From NCBI RefSeq assembly GCF_008639165.1, contig NZ_CP029197.1, forward strand, positions 6,762,001 through 6,826,000: 64,000 nt of DNA, written 5' to 3'. Origin of the DNA: Streptomyces venezuelae ATCC 10712. GTDB lineage: Bacteria > Actinomycetota > Actinomycetes > Streptomycetales > Streptomycetaceae. The notes beneath the pieces are model-generated. The model was not told the DNA's origin. It saw only the letters and a program-made list of their open reading frames with translations, and made no database searches. Of the stretch, positions 60,501-64,000 are shown one piece after another. The first letter of the stretch is position 1. Each line of letters starts with the position of its first letter. The position numbers and the translations under genes are program-made.

Positions 60501-63500
60501 GGCGTCCCCGCCGGCGCCGACGACAACTTCTTCGAACTCGGCGGCGACAGCATCACCGCCATCCAGGCCGTCAGCCACGCCCGCAAGGCGGGCCTGGCCG
60601 TCACCCCGCTGCTGATCCGCAAGCACGGCACCCCGCGCGCCGTCGCCGCCGCCACCCCGGCCGACGGGCCCGCCCGCCCGGCCGCCGGCGGCCACGACGA
60701 CACCGGCGAGATCGAACTCGCTCCGATCGCGCACCAGTTGCGCGAGGACCTGGCCTCCCTCGACGAACGCTCCCGCGAGTACAGCCAGTTCGTCGTCCTG
60801 CGCACCCCCGCGGACCTCGGCCCCGACGTCCTCGCCTCCGCCGTCGACGCACTCCTCGACCGGCACGCCGCCCTGCGCACCCGGCTCACCGTCCCCGTCG
60901 AAGGACTCTGGTCCCTCGAAGCCCTCCCGCCGGGCGCGGTGACCGCCGCCGACGTCGTCCACCACGTCGACGTGTCGCACCTCGCCGACGACCCCCGCGC
61001 GCTGGCCGACGCCGTCCGCGAACAGACCGGCCTCGCCCGCGCCCGGCTCTCCCCGGACACCGGCCGGGTGACCCAGCTCGTCCTGCTCGACCGGGGCCCC
61101 GGCCGCACCGGCCGGCTGCTCTGGCTCACCCACCACCTGTGCGTGGACGGCGTCTCCTGGCGCGTCCTCACCGGCGACCTCGCCGCCGCCGTCGCAGGCG
61201 ACAGCCCGGACCCGGTCCCCACCCCGTACCGCGCCTGGACGAAACTCCTCGGCGCGCATGCCCGTACCACCGACCGGGTCTCCGAATTCCCCCTGTGGAA
61301 CGAGCAGTTCGGCAGCGGCGCCGCCCCGCTCGGCGACCGCGTCCTCGACCCGCTCCGCGACGTCTACGGCACCGCGCGCCGGCTGCGCCTCGAACTGGAC
61401 TCCGAGACGACCGCCGCCGTCCTCGCCGGCGTCCGCGGCATCGAGGACGGCGAGATCAACGACCTGCTGCTCACCGCCCTCGGCATGGCCGTCGCCGACT
61501 GGCGCCGCCGCAACGGCCGAGGCGACTGCGACGGCACCACCGTCGAACTGGAGGGCCACGGCCGCGAGCAGTTCACCGACGAGGTCGACCTGTCCCGCAC
61601 CGTCGGCTGGTTCACCAGCGTCTACCCCGTCCTCCTCGGCCCCGGCCCGCTCGTGGACTGGGACGACCTGTGGGCCGGCGGCGACACCGCGGGCACCGCC
61701 CTCCAGGACACCCGCGGCCGGCTGCGCCGCCTGCCCGACCACGGCCTCGGCTACGGCCTGCTGCGCCACCTCAACCCGCAGACCCTCGCCTCGCTCGCCC
61801 GCCACGGCGTCCCCGAGATCGGCTTCAACTACCTCGGCCGCTTCCAGACCGAAGCCCCCAGCGGAGACTGGTCGCTGGTGACCGAGGACGCCGTCATCGG
61901 CACCGGGGTCCACCCCCGCATGCCGCTGCGGCACGTCCTCGCCGTCACCCCGGTGACCGAGGACCGCGCCGACGGGCCCTACCTGGTCGCGGACTGGATC
62001 TGGGCCGCCGACCTCTTCCCCGACGCCGACGCCGAGGACATCGCCCGCACCTGGTTCCGCGCCCTCAAGGCCCTCGCCGGGCACACCGCGCGGGCCGCCG
62101 AGCGCGGCCCCCGCGACGAGACCCTGCCGCTCTCCCCGCTCCAGCAGGGCCTGCTCATCCAGGCCGAACTGGAACGGCACGGCACCGACAGCTACCTCCT
62201 CCAGACCGTCCTCGACATCGAGGGCCCCTTCGACACCGACGCCTTCCGCGCCGCCGCCGACGCCCTCCTCGCACGCCACCCCGGACTGCGCGTCTCCTTC
62301 CCCGAGGCCGCCCCGGACGAGCAGCGCGTCCAGTCCGTCGCCGGCCGGGTCACCGCCCCCTGGACGGACGTCGACCTCACCGGCACCGCGTCCGAGGCCG
62401 CACGCGAGGCCGAGACCGCCCGCATCACCGAGGCCGACTGGGAACGCGGCTTCGACCTGACGGCCGCGCCGCTGCTCCGCTTCACCGCGATCCGGCTGCC
62501 TGGCGGACGCGTCCGGCTGCTGTGGACCCTGCACCACCTCCTCGCCGACGGCTGGTCCATGGGCATCCTCGCCCGCGAACTCTTCACCCTCTACGCGGCC
62601 GGCGGCGACGCCTCAGCCCTGCCCCCGGCACCCTCCTACCGCGACTACTTCGGCTGGCTCGCCGCCCAGGACACCGAGGCCGCCAAGGCCGCCTGGCGGA
62701 CCGCGCTCGCCGGGGTCACCGAACCCACCGTCCTGTCCACCGGCGAACACGCCGAGAGCACCCGGCCGCCCGAGTCCCTCGTCCACGAACTCCCCGAGGA
62801 CCTGACCGCCGACCTCACCGCCTTCGCCCGCGCCCGCAACGTCACCCTGAACACGGTCCTCCAGGCCTGCTGGGCCGTCGTCCTCGGCCGCCGCACCGGC
62901 CGCGGCGACCTCGTCTTCGGCACCGTCAGCTCGGCCCGGCCGCCCGAGCTCCCCGGCGTCGAGGGCATGGTCGGCCTCTTCCTCAACATGCTGCCGCAGC
63001 GGGTCACCCTCGACCCGGCGGAGCCCTTCACCGACCTCGTCCAGCGCCTCTACGCCCAGCAGACCGACCTCCTGGAGCACCAGCACATCGGCCTGGGCGA
63101 AGTGCAGCGGCTCGCCGGCGCCGGCGACCTCTTCGACACCGTCTTCAGCTTCCAGAACCAGCCGCGCGCCGACCTGGACGAGCTGAACGCCCTCGTGCCC
63201 GCGCTGCGCCTGGGCAACGGCACCACCCGGCTCGCCGCCGAACGCGGCCTCGCCGTCCTCGTCCACCCCGGCCCCCGGCTCACCCTCACCCTCCAGTACC
63301 GGCCCGCCGCCCACCAGCGGACCGCCGTCGAGGAGACCCTCCGGCAGCTCGTCGAGGTCGTCGGCACCGTGGTGACCCGCCCCGCGACCCCCGTGGGACG
63401 GCTCACCCTCGACGACACCGCCGAGCACCGGCGGCTCGTCAGGGAATGGGGCGGCCGGGCCGACGACACCGCCCGGCCCGTCATCCCCGCCCTCTTCCAG

Positions 63501-64000
63501 TCCCGCGTCGCCGAGAACCCGCGGGCCGTCGCCATCGTCTCGGGCGCCACCGAGGTCACGTACGAGGAGCTCGACCGGCGCGCCAACCGGCTCGCCCGGC
63601 TGCTCCTCGCCCGCGGCGCGGGACCCGAGCGGACCGTCGCCCTCGCCCTCTCCGACCCGGTCGACATGACCGCCGCCCTCCTCGCCGTCCTCAAGGCGGG
63701 CGCCGCCTACCTGCCCATCGACCCCAAGTACCCCGCCGACCGCATCGCCTACATGCTCTCCGACAGCGGCCCGGCCACCCTCGTCACCACCACGGAACTC
63801 GCCGGGCGGCTGCCCGACGCCGAATGCGCCGTCCTCCTCCTCGACGAGGAGCGGACCACCGCCGAACTCGCCGCCCTGCCCGACCACGCACCCGAGGACG
63901 GCGACCGCCCCCAGCCCCTGGACCCCCGCCACCCCGCGTACGTCATCTACACCTCCGGCTCCACCGGCCGGCCCAAGGGCGTCACCGTCGACCACGCCGG
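57519..64000 (+). CDS. Nonribosomal peptide synthetase C-A-PCP-E-C-A..., cut by window end
   Basis: First 2160 residues. C1 with H-H-L-L-C-D-G (His139); A1 with T-S-G-S-T-G at ~613 and N-A-Y-G-P-T-E; PCP Ser1011 in G-G-D-S-I; epimerisation domain with H-H-L-C-V-D-G (1205) and N-Y-L-G-R-F; C2 with H-H-L-L-A-D-G (1672), expected to take a D-residue; A2 open at its T-S-G-S-T-G (2145). Hand alignment gives an A1 code near D-I-W-E-M-T-A-D-D-K, whose acidic residues suit a diamino acid. With sbnA/sbnB in the operon, D-2,3-diaminopropionate is the likely first residue. C1 may accept an acyl chain from the type II PKS (inference). Confidence 0.95.
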   Translation, partial: MTSTPGAGPALTAGQVEIWLDARDAGPASAYNSAGYLDIRGPLDTGRFRTALRRLVDEAQCLRARFTDHDGEPRQSVEPLPEPPLTEVDLRHTDDPAAAAQDWMRRDLAVPLRIEDFPLMRTALLTVAPDRTLFYLCVHHLLCDGFSQTVLWHRLAELYAADPAAPAPAGALPPLGELAAAETAYQASRAARRDAEFWQRRFPEPPELATLSRRAPTAGLPDGSLRRSVVLPEETARALRESAGRADVTWPTVAMAAVALYTQRTSGTDEVLLTLPVTARMTAQQRAVPGMMANYLPLRVPVRPTLTKADLLRATSRELAQVLRHQRHRVSAIRRGMGLRSDDRRPFGPFVNLLPQQTGLDLGPCTAEVHNLSTGLVDDVMVTLVETPGGGIEIHLNGNPDRYTEAETERHLDRLAAFLGRFATAAGEERLGGLDAPGDPAGATADGHADWLRTALGPERPAEFDSLVERVREQAARRPDAIAVEDDDARVTYASLVGRASALSRALPGGGLVGVLVTPGVGYVTSVLAVIGAGAAYVPLDPHAPVARTAALIADHGIDRLIADAPHHALAEQAAAAAGRPVRIVTPDDAEDPLAALAPLAGTPQDLAYVIFTSGSTGQPKGAMVHRAGMVNHLLAKVDDLALTERDTLVQNAPVTFDISVWQMLAPLVVGGRVRVVGRDTAADPDLLFALTAEDGVTVLEVVPSLLRAALDAWDLTGTGVDLPGLRHLMVTGEALPADLCHRWLARHPGTPLVNAYGPTECSDDVTHAHIRRAPAADGPVPIGVPVRNTRLYVLGDDLRPLPDGTPGELYVAGTGVGRGYLGDPARTAGTFVPDPYGAAGSRMYRTGDRVRRDDDGALVFLERRDHQVKIRGHRIELGEIETALRRHPDLADAVVTVVDDASGGKHLVAHCVPREHTRPDTGALRGHLAATLPAYMVPQHLLVLDALPLTAHGKVDRKALPRPATGRASAAQDPATPRSRGEEILCAVFTEVLGVPAGADDNFFELGGDSITAIQAVSHARKAGLAVTPLLIRKHGTPRAVAAATPADGPARPAAGGHDDTGEIELAPIAHQLREDLASLDERSREYSQFVVLRTPADLGPDVLASAVDALLDRHAALRTRLTVPVEGLWSLEALPPGAVTAADVVHHVDVSHLADDPRALADAVREQTGLARARLSPDTGRVTQLVLLDRGPGRTGRLLWLTHHLCVDGVSWRVLTGDLAAAVAGDSPDPVPTPYRAWTKLLGAHARTTDRVSEFPLWNEQFGSGAAPLGDRVLDPLRDVYGTARRLRLELDSETTAAVLAGVRGIEDGEINDLLLTALGMAVADWRRRNGRGDCDGTTVELEGHGREQFTDEVDLSRTVGWFTSVYPVLLGPGPLVDWDDLWAGGDTAGTALQDTRGRLRRLPDHGLGYGLLRHLNPQTLASLARHGVPEIGFNYLGRFQTEAPSGDWSLVTEDAVIGTGVHPRMPLRHVLAVTPVTEDRADGPYLVADWIWAADLFPDADAEDIARTWFRALKALAGHTARAAERGPRDETLPLSPLQQGLLIQAELERHGTDSYLLQTVLDIEGPFDTDAFRAAADALLARHPGLRVSFPEAAPDEQRVQSVAGRVTAPWTDVDLTGTASEAAREAETARITEADWERGFDLTAAPLLRFTAIRLPGGRVRLLWTLHHLLADGWSMGILARELFTLYAAGGDASALPPAPSYRDYFGWLAAQDTEAAKAAWRTALAGVTEPTVLSTGEHAESTRPPESLVHELPEDLTADLTAFARARNVTLNTVLQACWAVVLGRRTGRGDLVFGTVSSARPPELPGVEGMVGLFLNMLPQRVTLDPAEPFTDLVQRLYAQQTDLLEHQHIGLGEVQRLAGAGDLFDTVFSFQNQPRADLDELNALVPALRLGNGTTRLAAERGLAVLVHPGPRLTLTLQYRPAAHQRTAVEETLRQLVEVVGTVVTRPATPVGRLTLDDTAEHRRLVREWGGRADDTARPVIPALFQSRVAENPRAVAIVSGATEVTYEELDRRANRLARLLLARGAGPERTVALALSDPVDMTAALLAVLKAGAAYLPIDPKYPADRIAYMLSDSGPATLVTTTELAGRLPDAECAVLLLDEERTTAELAALPDHAPEDGDRPQPLDPRHPAYVIYTSGSTGRPKGVTVDHA

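Noticed and set aside
57312..62537. A 1741-codon open frame on the minus strand
   Set aside because: It is antisense to the NRPS and sbnA, whose domain motifs are all on the plus strand; long antisense frames are common in high-GC coding DNA.

Overview
The window is high-GC DNA with dense, overlapping, divergently arranged operons, frequent GTG/TTG starts and typical actinomycete families (SARP, MbtH, type II thioesterase, MocR, MFS, two-component pairs). It reads as the interior of a large natural-product locus from a Streptomyces-like actinomycete. No rRNA, tRNA, insertion sequence or CRISPR was seen.

Left part (1-14.2 kb): a rightward operon of ketosynthase-III-type proteins (one cut by the window edge, one with Ser at the Cys position, one short thiolase-fold protein) and a P450. 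Facing it is a six-gene leftward operon (adenylation-carrier didomain, methyltransferase, type II thioesterase, P450, ATP-grasp ligase, MFS exporter). Divergent from that run a 2OG-Fe(II) amino-acid hydroxylase, a second ATP-grasp ligase and an MbtH protein. This looks like a unit that activates, hydroxylates and ligates amino acids.

Middle part (13.5-30.1 kb): a SagB-N-like protein, a two-component system, and a fused E1/YcaO cyclodehydratase directly behind a 63-residue peptide gene, which is a candidate azoline RiPP pair. Two ArsR-like regulators follow, then a tryptophan 6-halogenase-type enzyme with flavin reductase and antiporter, a SARP activator, a LysR regulator, an ABC exporter and a phosphopantetheinyl transferase.

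Right part (30.3-64 kb): a type II PKS of the polyene/cinnamoyl type (ACP, KS, CLF, two hotdog dehydratases, KR, DsbA-like isomerase, double-hotdog thioesterase); a tryptophan-supply block (trpC, trpD, trpE, trpG, class II DAHP synthase, MocR regulator); a racemase and second type II thioesterase; an aminoacyl-ACP operon (ATP-grasp, PLP decarboxylase, ACP, two KAS III-like proteins, two acyl-CoA-dehydrogenase-like proteins); and sbnB-sbnA for 2,3-diaminopropionate running into an NRPS (C-A-PCP-E-C-A..., cut by the window end).

The genes can be read together as a pathway to a chlorotryptophan- and diaminopropionate-containing lipopeptide with a polyene-derived acyl group. The strongest regulatory observation is six promoters with the same layout: three TCAG repeats on an 11-bp period, then 11 bp, then an A-[GC]-N-N-T -10-like element. 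They stand before the PKS operon, the racemase operon, the aminoacyl-ACP operon, the sbnB-NRPS operon, the SARP gene itself and an ArsR-like gene, and so define a probable SARP regulon. The left unit and the YcaO pair lack this box.
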